NCBI GenBank assembly: GCA_030077755.1
Contig: JAQJZZ010000018.1
Span: forward strand, 124,001 to 188,000
DNA from: Filosporella fistucella
Taxonomy: Eukaryota > Ascomycota > Leotiomycetes > Helotiales
Length of the DNA stretch: 64,000 bases
Reading direction: 5' to 3'
The notes below the pieces were generated by a model. It saw nothing but the letters and a program-made list of their open reading frames with translations. It had not been told where the DNA came from and did not search any database. The first letter of the stretch is position 1, and every line of letters starts with the position of its first letter. Of the stretch, positions 33,932 to 44,724 are shown piece after piece. Made by a program: the position numbers and the translations under genes.

Positions 33932-35640
33932 TCAAACCAAAATCTGCTCCCCACATTCCCTCATCGCCTCCCACCACGCCAGACCCCCTCCCTCCCCAAC
34001 CCTCCTCCTCCAAACCTCCTCTGTCAGCCACTCCCCACACCGATTATTATTCATCTCCAGCAACGTCAACGATTTCCATCTACATCTAATATACGCTCTC
34101 AATTCCCCGTCCGTCTCGCTCCCAATAACGACTAATGCCCGGCCTAGATCTGCGCCTAGTCCTATCTCATCCAGTACAAGTGGTAGAAGGCGGTATGTTT
34201 CTTGTAGCGAAAACTGGGTTATAGAACCCAGAGGAATTTGAACACCGTACAGAATGCGGAAGAGATAGATTATAAGTGCGTGTCTGAAGATTTCGGCTGT
34301 GGCGCACATACGAAGTACCTTTGTGGTGTGTTGGGAGGTGTGGGTGCTTGTGGCTGTGAGGTGGGAGTGGGAACAGGATATTCCTAGAGAGGGAGAGGAG
34401 TGGATATCTATAGCTGCTTCTTGGAGTCTGGTGAGGATGGAGGTGGCTTGGAGATGGATTTCTGTGGGTGTGTAGAGCTCGTGCGAGGAGGGTGAGTGGA
34501 TTGTGTGGTAAAGTTTTACTGCTTCGGTCTGTGTGTTTTAGTCATTATTTCCTTTCCATAAAGTTTCATATAGCAGATACAAATATAGATATATGTGCGA
34601 ACATACCATCAATTTCGGCAGTTTCATAGAGCAGCCAAGAAGAGAATCAATCATGTTTTCTGCCTCCGTTCCTTCGCTCAGCCATTCTTCTACTTCGGGC
34701 GTGTTGCTCTGGCCTAAGTTCATGGCTGATTGCGTGTCGATCATGCAGGTCCAGGTTATCATGAAGGGACTTAGGGAAGTGCAATCACCTTTCATTTCGA
34801 TCCAGCCTAGGACGCCGTTAAAACGTCGTCTCCATCTATCCGAGTTGTCGAAAACCCGGGGTTTACGTTAACTATCTAAATTGATGCCAGTTGGGTGCTA
34901 GGAATATGAGCGCCGAAACATACCTCGTAAGAAATCAAACATAACATAGCCCCTAAAATGCTTTCCTGTGCCCTTGCATGAGGATCATCCAGTATTTCCT
35001 GCAGCCGAATCAAAGATTTAAGCAAATACATCCTTGATTCCAAATCTTTTATTTGTTGCCACTTGCTTATATGTGCTGCAGCGACTGCGAGTATAGCATT
35101 CAGTAGCGCCGGTTCGGCGATGGCCATTGGTGCTAACATGTGGTAGCCTTTTCTGAGTAATTGACCCCAAGAGCAATTGTGGAAATATGCTCTGGGTAAT
35201 GGCTAGTGAGATGAAGGAATTATGGGTATAATACGTACGGAGATAGTGATGTAAGAGTTTATTAATCGCGGATGGGCGACCTAAGGGGGGATATAGATGG
35301 CTGCACGAAGTCTGAGTTTGTCAATTGTCTGCAATGACCATGGAGTACTGAACACTGACATGAAACATTACTTCCTGGCTTTCGATGGCTTTTCTTGGAA
35401 CCTTTCAACCTTACATCGTATCCACTCAATTTTCTCTTTTTTTCGAACATGTTCTGCGATCTTGTAGTTGTCAGCTGGTGAAGCTAGGTAATCAAGATTC
35501 AAAAAAGAGATTTTATCATACGTGGAAGGGTTTTATCACAGGAAATACATTGATCGAAACAATCCCGACATGCTCCTCCACTGTTCTTCTCTTCGATATC
35601 TGGAAAAGTACGTCGTATCATGTTGTTATTAATTCTTGAA
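33932..35640 (-). pseudogene. Decayed Zn2Cys6 / Fungal_trans_2 transcription factor
   Basis: Coding segments of a Fungal_trans_2-type regulator are clear: AMAIAEPALLNAILAVAAAH-like sequence (34876-35139), DRWRRRFNGVLGWIE...DTQSAMN (34600-34850), and the C-terminal RAYIRCRWKSLTLLEMNN block ending at TGA 33932. Upstream, 35262-35450 encodes GYDVRLKGSKK, which normally follows the Zn2Cys6 cluster. A first half-cluster (C-x2-C-x6-C) is readable near 35560. The second three cysteines of the cluster are not found. At the junction near 34860 no AG acceptor gives the right phase after ...LISYE. These two losses suggest a broken gene, though a misread intron structure remains possible. If functional, it would be a nuclear pathway regulator. 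Confidence 0.55.
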
Positions 35641-35685
35641 GATATGTGTTTGGCGAAAATGCGGGGTGAGTAGCTTGATGGGGTA

Positions 35686-36546
35686 TTGAGTATTTTTCGG
35701 GCACAGTGGTACTGCGCCAGTCAATACCTTTTGATTCAAGAGAGTGAATATTGTCTCGGGCAAAGCCTAAGGCCACCTATACGAGCACTGTATCAGAGCC
35801 TGTTCAATACCCAAATCAGCCAGGAGTCGACAGTCTCGGAACAGCAATCCCATGGAAGTGATATCTTAGATATTCTACTGGACATTCAGCATTTCATCAT
35901 TTCTCCCATATCGAAAAATAGCCCTCCGCCTTGGTCTGCAGATTCAGAGCTAATGACATGCCGTTGCAAACTCGAAAAATACTTCATCGTCCACCAAGAC
36001 GAATTCAAGTTTGATTTCAGCCAAGAATCAATGTCAGCTATAGAATGTTTTATAAAGTATTCAAGATTGTGTATTTCATTAACCTGGCATCGTGCTCTCA
36101 TACTACGGGATTGTGTATTCCTTCAGATACAACTGTCTGGCATCACCATTTTGAACCAATAGATCCTGATCTTAGAGAGAACTCGCTCCATTTCCCTTCG
36201 ACACTTACTCCATTCCTTGAAGACCGGACACAGAGTTGTGAAACGAGCGTATTTTCTATCGCTGAGATACGTAAAAATGTTCTGAATTGTGAATCATTTA
36301 TTCTGGTAAGCCGCTGTTACATAAGGAGATGAATCTGATAATATGTAATAGCCTTCTTTCATGGGATATTGCTGCTTCCAAAGCTGTGTAGTCTTAGTAA
36401 GCCGATTACGCTGTTCACGAGCCACAGATACGAAAGTTGTAGAAGCACTCAAAACAAGCTTCACCGTTCTTGGCGCCGCGAGGAAGTTCTTCAAGCCAGC
36501 GGAAACTTGGGTAAAATGGCTTGCTCTTTTCAGAATTACTATCTAA
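35686..36546 (+). pseudogene. Remnant of a second fungal transcription factor (middle region)
   Basis: The frame at 35686-36162 carries a segment (WSADSELMTCRCKLEKYF, then a helix with SLTWHRALILRD) resembling the middle homology region of Zn2Cys6 regulators. Downstream frames continue the pattern: FLEDRTQSCE...IAEIRKNV, then across a GT-AG intron (about 36307-36352) into SFMGYCCFQSCVVLVSRL. The frame between 36110 and 36170 is interrupted and needs another intron or an indel. No zinc cluster or start is seen on the 5' side, where the oppositely oriented remnant lies. The assignment rests on pattern resemblance only. Confidence 0.35.
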
Positions 36547-36918
36547 ATTCTCCCCAGATTCAAGTTTTATTCTAGCTACATGATCCAGCTCTACAGATGG
36601 AGCTTGTTTATTAGGCAAGAGCCATCCTTGGGTAGGCTCTTAGCTTACACTTATTTGCATGGTAGTTAGTTAGTCACATCAAGAATTTCCATCCGGCCCT
36701 TTTCTAGACTAAGCTGTGTCCCTACATTGTTAATCCTGACCCAACATACTTGGAACTACACTTACTTCGCCAGATACAAAACAAAAAAAAGCCACTTTAC
36801 ATTCCTTTTCACACACCTCGTCAAGAAAGCGAAGAAGAAACCATCAACACCCAAATGGACAATCCCAAGAAATAATCTCCGAACATCGATTCTAATCCTA
36901 GAACCAGCAGACTCTGCC

Positions 36919-37246
36919 ACGAAACCACAAGAGCCGTGGCTAGGCCAGTATCGCAGCTTAATCCTATCTGGCATCGATGATCTGGATCTCCCTTCCCATA
37001 CATTACACAAACGATTAATGCTGAATTTGGTGGCCAGTATATCATTGATCATCCTGAGTCGTTGAGTGTTCCTCGTCCAACGTGGGTGGTGGATCGTGAT
37101 GCGAAGGCTGTGGCGGAAGAGTATTTGAATGTTTGGCTGATTATGTAAAGAGTGGGAGGAATGGAACAATTGAGGAGTTGTCTCTTCCTGCTGATGGGAA
37201 TTATAAGGCTGTTACGAGTCGGGTGTCTCAGAATGTGAAGGTGTAA
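36919..37246 (+). pseudogene. Unidentified broken coding remnant
   Basis: A frame reading HETTRAVARPVSQLNPIWHR hits TGA at 36978-36980. It then continues in the same frame through SGSPFPYITQTINAEFGGQY and WVVDRDAKAVAEEYLNVW to about 37135. Protein-like sequence then carries on in a shifted frame (YVKSGRNGTIEELSLPADGN) to TAA at 37244-37246. The composition is clearly protein-like but the family is not recognised. One nonsense codon and one frameshift indicate a pseudogene. Confidence 0.45.
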
Positions 37247-37514
37247 AAATCTAGATCTTTGATAATCAACTTGATACTTGTAACAATCACTCGTCTCTTC
37301 CTATCTTTCTGTTGATGATTCCTTTAAAGTATTTATATCAGAAACAGGTAACATTCCAGTCACCATCGGACCAAAAGAAAAATTAATTCAAATTTTCATG
37401 CTTCAAGTTCTACTACTCTGCCCTCCACTCGCCAAAACACAATTATATACGAGAATAGCCACAACATAAAGCAATTTTCAAAAGTACAGCGTTGAATGTA
37501 AACGCTCTACATAA

Positions 37515-40500
37515 TCATCTTTCCTTCCCACCACCTCTATCCCGACTCCTACTCAAATTCCTAACAGCCTGCTCCCTCAAACTCCCTGGTATATATATCC
37601 CCGCTATCGCTCTCGACGTAACCTCATTACTAGCCACCACTCCATCAATCCCATTCTCAGCTAGACTCTGAAACCTAGCTAATGTCTGGGAGAAAGCCAT
37701 GTTACTCTCTGGTCTTGAATTTACTTTGGGATTAGGCCGAAAAGATGTAGGAGTAGGAACTGGTGCTGCGTTGACTAAAGGACGTAGTGAACGTGGAAGA
37801 GTTCTAGAGCGGTGAGTAGAGGCTGTACTAGGGTTTCTTCTTAGAGGAGAATCAGAGCGCGAGATTGGTCGGGATTTGGGTGTGGTTTTGAAGTCGATTT
37901 TTGGTGCGTGTGCTGGTGATAAAGAGCGGGAGTTTCGGTTGTTGGTTGTATCCTGTTTTGGTGGTGTGGAATCTGGAGATAGGGTTCGATTTCGAGAATG
38001 AGATGGGAGGGGAATTGCCGAGAGATCTACTGGATTTCTTCGAAGTGGGGATAGTGTGCGTTCTCTGTCATCGATATCTGATGGTTCCTTTGGTGTAAAT
38101 TTTTCCTTTGGCTTTTGGTTCATGATATTTGATAAACGTGCTTCAATAATATCAGAAGTGCGTATCATTGATCGTCCTCTCACTTCCCGATTGCTTGGTT
38201 CTGCGTTGGTAGCTGTAGATTGAGGTAAAAGGATTGCTCCATTTTCAGCTAGTAGGGAAGTGATGTTTCGAACTTGAGGATTCATCCGAAGTGGCGATGT
38301 CTCTCTCTGAGTCTCTGGAACATCATTTGTCGGGGACTTCGGTCGTGAATTATCATCTGGCTCCACTGCATGCTCAGAGTCTTCGACTTTGGGGGTACGA
38401 GGAGGAGATTGTGTCCATTCTTGTGGCCGATTTTGGTTCTCCTCAACCATCATGATGGGAACTTCCATTGCTGGAGACGGAGACCTGATCGGTGACATCG
38501 ATCTCAACGGCGGTGGTGATGCTGCCCTCTCAACTTCTGGATCAGGTGCCCTGTAATCAGTCCAGAACAGTGGTTTATCATTAATGTCCTCGTTTTGCTT
38601 CGCGATAATGCGAATGAGGTTATCGATTTCCGGGACCTTACTATCCCTTGGCTCCTGCTGTGTCTCTAGAAGAGCACGAGTCTCAGGTGCTGGAGCACGA
38701 GTTCGCTGTGGTGGCAGTAGATTTTCCAGATTGAGAAGATCATCCATGCGCTCGCTGAGAGCAGCATTTTGGGCTGGAGCAGGAATTTCTTGCTCAGTAG
38801 TCTGAGATACAACAGGTACGATCGCTTCTATAGCGTGTTCATCGGAGGACCTTTCTTCTCTATGCATGTCTTGATGTTCGGTCGAGTCGTAGACTTCCGT
38901 GGCTTCACTCTTCCTATCGTCATTCTCATTGACCACGGTTGTTGTTGTGGCTACTGGCGCCACAACTCCTTCGTCGTGGTATATGTTCTCATCCTCGAAT
39001 GGGTTCAATTGTTCGGGGTTGCTGAGTACAGAAGTTTGCTGCACTTGTCTGATGTCCAAGACCACCTCTTCATCTTTGGGATCCGCAAACGGATCCAATG
39101 TTGTTGCATCAGTAGTGTTTCCTCGCTCCTGTGTTGTAAGAGGTGTTGGAATCACATTTGCACTGCGAGCATCGCCACTACCACTTCTATTTTCGTGTAG
39201 CTTCGTGGAAGTGTCGAAGATTTGAAGTGGTGAAAGACTTGGTGCGAGGTCCATTGTCCGGCTGTCAGTAATCTGCAGTGGCCAAGAATTACCGGCGGGA
39301 GATCGCGGTTTAGCAAGAAGACTATGGGCAGTTGTCATTGTCCGAGGAGATAGTGGCCAGTTTGAAAAGTCCGTGGACAATCTATTGTGCCCAAGATCAA
39401 TTTGAGTCGTAATTCCTGCGCTCAATGGCCAAGCAGCGTTTCGTGGAGACGATGTACGGCTTCTGGTGCCAAAGTCCGGTATGATGAGTTGCGATATATT
39501 CCGTTCCTGGATTTCCATACTCTCATTTGGCTGTCGAAGGGCTGATCGTGCTGGTGGCGGGCTATCTGAAGATTTGGGAGGGTTGAATTTCAAGGTCATT
39601 CCTGTCCCTGTGCGGAGGGTAGAGCTCATCCGAGAATGCATTTTCTTTGGGCCTGTGTACTCTTTCTCATCGAGATAGCTATCTCGTTCTTTCGCTTTCT
39701 TGGTGCGGAGGACTAGGAAATAGATGGCGAAGCTGAGAAGCACCGAGAAGACAACGGCACCAACGACAATTCCGGCTGCTTGGGCGGGAGTGAGAGAAAT
39801 AGTCTGAGATGTTGGCGGTTGTGGTTGCGCTTGAATCTGGACTGGGTCAGCTTCGCACTATTATCTTTACACTTCTACGTACAGGTTCTCCATTGACAAT
39901 TATGGTTTGTGACGATGAGCTCTGTGTGGCTCGAGCTGCGGATGCCAGAATGGACGAAGCTTGTATTGCAGCAGAACCAGTGGCAGAAATGAGTGCTGCT
40001 TGTGCTGCTGCAATTGCAGCGGAGGCCGAAGACTACCCTATCAGCATGGAGTCTTCACACAATGTTATATGAACATACCTGAAGAGAGGTAACACTTGCT
40101 TGGAGTAACCTCAAACTCGAACTCAAACTAGCCACATCATTCCTAGAAACTGACGATACATTAGCCAGAGCCAGGTTGAGGCCGGTGATGCTGGCAGAAG
40201 CGCTTGTCAAAGATGCATTTGCAGAAGATAAAGCATCATTTGCGCTGAGTTGTACACTCGTTTGTGCCTTGTTCGCAAGTGTCAAGCTGAAGAATGCGGA
40301 GGACGTAACAATGCTGGCACTTGATGATACCGAAGAGATTGTCTGATTTGCTTGGTCCTGAGCTGACTTGATTCCATTCGAAGCTGATATTGAAGCGGCT
40401 TGAAGTTGTTGAGAGAATGTTGCATTGAGTCTGATGATTGTTCTCGATATTTCGACAGTAGCTCTGTCTACTGAAGCAGCGATGAGGTTTGCGCAGTCTT

Positions 40501-40705
40501 GAGGATTATTTTGCCGCAACTCAAGAACCGGAGGATTTGTGATGAGTGCATCGTGACCAGAGTTGGTTAGTGTCTTGATATTGGGGAGAGTAGAGGTAGG
40601 ATCTAAATTATCATTAGGATCGATTAAATCTTCAATATCGCGAAGAATACCATCGATCAAATGGTCTTCCCCAAGAGGGTCGTCATTAAGAATATGGCCA
40701 GCCAT
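37515..40705 (-). CDS. Single-pass membrane protein with long disordered cytosolic tail
   Basis: Three exons, with introns near 40040-40078 and about 39842-39882, give roughly 1,030 residues. The first ~270 residues contain DCANLIAASVDRATVEISR and then a Ser/Ala/Thr/Asn-rich helical-looking region (ASSITG, SSASAAIAAAQAAL) with several N-x-S/T sites, as expected outside the cell. One membrane helix follows (AAGIVVGAVVFSVLLSFAIYF) with a KKAKER stop-transfer end. The remaining ~720 residues are disordered, Ser/Pro/Arg-rich, with many RSxSP-like sites. The layout resembles fungal cell-wall-stress sensors in general plan, but there is no WSC domain. The start (MAGHIL, 40705) lacks an obvious signal peptide; an in-frame stop lies just upstream, so an upstream signal-peptide exon may be missing. 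Function is unknown. Confidence 0.7.
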
Positions 40706-42079
40706 CAGGTGGACTCAAACCAACCTGGCCACACATTCTGTATATGGACTCGGGACATTTGCCTCGCATAGATAGATTTCGTCAGTGACAGCGGTTATGG
40801 GGTCGAGAGGGGGAAATTCTATAGAAATCTCTCAATGCATAAGTTCGTCAATCGTCAAAAGATCGCTGAACCCTTCTGCATTAATGGGAATGGGGATATT
40901 ATGCAAGGTATCATATGGATCTTGAAATTCCTATTCGCTCCGTCATGAAACGAGACCAAGGTTTTATCGCCCTGTAGAAACATCGTGTCCCTCAGGACAC
41001 CTGAAAAAGAAATTCATAAACCAGTCGGAACATCCTCATGCACTAAAAGCACAACATCAGGAGAATCATAAGTTCTATGGTACTACAGAATGTCATTGGG
41101 GTTGCATTTCGGACGAGACCTGGTGGCGTAATTACATATGAAATGTATACTTCTGCTGGAAAAGACACGATGCGACAGCTCTATTGCGGCCTATTGTTTT
41201 TTACACTAGTAATAGCCAATGAGTCGCAAATGACGTTCAATCGAACTTGACTGTTTGTGGAGAGAATTGGTGGGCAGGCAGTAGGTGAGACGTGGAGAGC
41301 GTTTTGAAGGTTGAGGGAGACAGAACGTCACAACTCGTTGACGACATTTCGCCCACTTCACTCCAAATTGATGCTGACTAACTCAAGCGGTTTCTGGCCA
41401 TTGCACGTGATTCAAAAACCATGAAATGGGGATCTCTGGAAGGGACGTGTCATTAAGTATCTTTCCGCGACAGGGTTCTATTGTAAAGTAGCTGATAAAC
41501 CAATGGTAAGATATAAAACATAATCTCCAGAAGGCTAAAGTACTCTTATTTGATGAGAGTGATATTCATGTCCTTGTTCTTTGCCCACGTGACCATCTTC
41601 ACCGGGCTGACCCTCACCTAAAGTTCAAGTAGAATTGTTGATCAAAGTATATCATATTCTTGAGGCTTCAAATTAAGTTCAACATCCGAGATATTCGAAC
41701 CTACTTCACATCTGCACGGGGTATAGGTAAGATCTGCTGCGGCCGGAACTCAACACAAGGTTTTCGTACATCGGAGGATTATCCGAATAACCCTAAGCCG
41801 AGAACCGAACGATTGATTGATCGTCATATCAGCAGATGTGTCAACCAGGATATACATGTATGCTTTTAATATCAGAATTGATATGTCCAAGCTGAAACGG
41901 CCGTTTATGTTCTAACTCCACCCGTCTATTCTTGCTGGATCTGTCACCATGAACGCCGTATATGATATCGCAAGAGATCATAATCTTGGTATCGGGAAAT
42001 GAAAGAAGAAAAAGGAAGTTAAAACCCCCACACTACACCCAGTAGATTTTTCCAATGCTGAACAACTTATAGCATATAA
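40706..42079. other. Intergenic, nothing recognised
   Basis: About 1.4 kb between the start of the membrane-protein gene and the 3' end of the MFS gene. Only short frames occur, with no repeat or RNA gene that I can identify. The left side should contain the promoter of the gene starting at 40705. Confidence 0.4.
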
Positions 42080-43881
42080 TCACTCGCTGCCGTGTTGCTC
42101 ATCTGTGTCGCTTTGGTCGGCTCTCCTACTTCCATCAGGAGGAAAACGTGAGAACATCAGGACGCAAAATCCTAGAAATGCAACCGCCTGTATCTGTCAG
42201 AAAACTCATGAGAAATGGAGGGATACACTGACCGCATTGCAAGTAAACACCAGGTACGTCTTGCCAATTTCAGCAAATGCAGCAAAGACGAGACCAAAAA
42301 CACTTGCTAAGATTCTTGTTAGCGGCATGACATAGGATCTGTGTATGAGGAACGCTTACTCGTGAGAAGTCTAGCAACCATCTCGACCAAGGTTATCGCG
42401 CCTAGCGCATCGGTTCTCTCAGATGCAGGACACATCTGCAGTATTGAACCTTTTGCTGAAGCACCAGTTCCAGCTGCAAATGGTAAAAGAACCCCAACAA
42501 TATACATGTGCCAGCCTTGCGTGACAAATGCCGCACCTCCCGTCAGAATACCGTCTGCTAGCAAACTGTATCTGCTATACAGTAGATCAAACGCATATGT
42601 TTCTCCACCATCATGAGGTTTTGTCGGCCTCATGGGTTCTTCCTCTCTGTCCATTGGCGCTACTGCCGCGAACTCATTCCTGTGACTAGGCAATTCTGCA
42701 ATTGTGGAAGCTTCTGAGATGTCCTCTTCTTCCCTCCTTGCCTGAAGATTCTTGTTCATACGCTTTCGTCCGAAGTTTATAATATGCGGAAAGATGAAGG
42801 TGAGGAAAATGCCTCGGATGAAAGAGTTCAATGAGATGAGGTATCCATTCTCTGTTGTTCCAAAGCCGAACACGTCCGTGGCGTACATTTGGAGGAGGAC
42901 TGGAATATATCCTGTAGCTAAGACGCCAAGTAAAACTCCAAGACCTAGGAGGATGGTGCCATATTCCGTTTGCGCTTTGCCATTCTTCAAGATCCATTTC
43001 TGAGGAGTGAAGATCTTCAGTGGTCCAAAAAATCTTCCTAATCCAATTGTCGCCTGCTTGACCTCTGCCTTATTTGGCGGTATCCAAGGTAATGCCAGGG
43101 TCACATAAATGCATGACGAGAGGAACAAAACCACGGTAACTCGAAATGGAGCAATAATGCCGAACGCATCACTGATCAGTCCACCAGCCAGGTATGCAAG
43201 GGCTGTTCCAAAAAATGCACATCCTTGTAACTTCCCCAAGGCACCAGTTCTTTCTTTGGCTTCGATGACTTCAGCCACATATGAATTCAAAGCCAAAAGA
43301 TATCCAGCAGGACCTCCAAGAATCGTGATGATTTGAGAAGCTTGGACAATCAGGATGCCCTGCTTTCCCCCACTTTCCACACCCACATTCTGAACCGCGA
43401 GTCGAACAGCGGGCCAAAACACCGAGATCAATAATGCGGCTTTAACACCGAACCTTTTGATCGTCCATCCCGTAACAAACAGATTGAGAACTCCAAATAG
43501 AGTCGTCGAGGCACCCAGTAAGCCCACTGCCCTCGACGTCCCCGCCTCGATCTCACGGAGCCCACACCGGTCAAAGCTGGGTCCAGGATCAGGATGTGTA
43601 GTGTAATATGCCTCACATGTCATGAGACGGAATACGTATATAAGGCTTCAGAACATTAGTATCAAACATGAGTGCAGATCATGTGAGATGCCAAGTGGAT
43701 GGGCTTACGGAACTTGAGTGACGCCAAACGAAAGTGAGACCATGAAACCGCATATTAAAGCGCGATATAGAACTGATTTCCCGTACTTTATTGGTGGGGG
43801 TAGCGAGTCGTCTGATATTTGTTTTGGTAGAAGAGGGGTGGTTTCTTGTGCCTTTGCTTGAGGCGTTAGAGAGGCGACCAT
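42080..43881 (-). CDS. MFS transporter
   Basis: Predicted plasma- or vacuolar-membrane transporter of about 550 residues with four exons. The start MVASLTPQAKAQ (43881) is preferred over an upstream in-frame methionine at 44022, because the following residues (ETTPLLPKQ) are a typical soluble N-tail with an acidic-dileucine-like ETTPLL sorting motif. Intron 1 (about 43624-43706) joins VTQVP to LIYVFRLM. The rest shows about 11-12 hydrophobic helices, a large extracellular loop (EAYYTTHPDPGPSFDRCG), the GWTIKRFG loop after helix 2, and a charged central loop (RKRMNKNLQARREEEDIS). Two small introns near 42240-42330 lead to a terminal helix and an acidic tail ending at TGA 42080. The substrate is unknown. 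Confidence 0.85.
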
Positions 43882-44724
43882 GATGAGACAATTGATATTT
43901 GAGATGATAGATAAAAGGAATAAATAGGTTTGGACAACATGATTTTTAATGTGTTCGTCATTCTCAAGGGTGGGGTAAAGCATTGTTGTTGGGTGTCGGA
44001 CATTAATGGGCCGATCGGGCATGACGGTCGGATTTCGGGACGGTTTCTAAGCTTCATGGGCGGAAAGGGATGATCGCTAATGTTCGGTAAACCCCCCCTA
44101 TCTACCTGAGTATCCAAGCGAGCGGTAGAATAGGAAGAAGTGAGAATAGGAAGGAAAGTAAAATAATGATGAAATTGTAGAGAATGTACGTACAAAAGCC
44201 AGATGGTACAATCAGAAGCATGCTCCCACAAAGGAATGACCAACAAACGTTATCAATGTTGAAATGGATCATTTCCCTATGCATGCACCGAGCCAGGAGG
44301 GCATCGTTCACATCTATTTTTCTCAACAGGAAATTATTCTCTTCTGTTCCTGAAGCTGATCCTCTTTGTCTCATCCAATTTATCTCCAATTTGTGTCTTT
44401 CAAACATGATTATACGACTTGCAATCGAATTATGTGCATCATGGTGGTATCATTCTATTTTCAACGATTTGTGCCTGAAAGTATGTGCTTTTCTTGTAAA
44501 CAAGAGCTTTTAAAATTCAACCTGCTAGCTTAGTACAGAATATGGCATCATCTTTGATCTACTTCTCACGCAGTAGCAGGCGCGGCATCCTGCATGTGCA
44601 GGATAATGGCCGCATATTCTGTCATTCTTTCATCTGAAGCAATTTGTGGCAATCCATGCATGCAATTACCCCTGCTGAAAAGGACAAGTATGTTCTCTGA
44701 TTTCAGAGGAATAGATATAACAAG
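43882..44724. promoter_or_regulatory. Shared upstream region, divergent genes
   Basis: About 840 bp between the divergent MFS gene (minus) and the 647-codon gene (plus). It has several AT-rich stretches, a run of seven cytosines near 44092-44098, and short frames without motifs. It presumably holds both promoters. Confidence 0.4.

Noticed and set aside
33932..44022. Secondary-metabolite gene cluster
   Set aside because: Regulator remnants and an MFS transporter are present, but there is no polyketide synthase, NRPS, terpene synthase or tailoring enzyme in the window.
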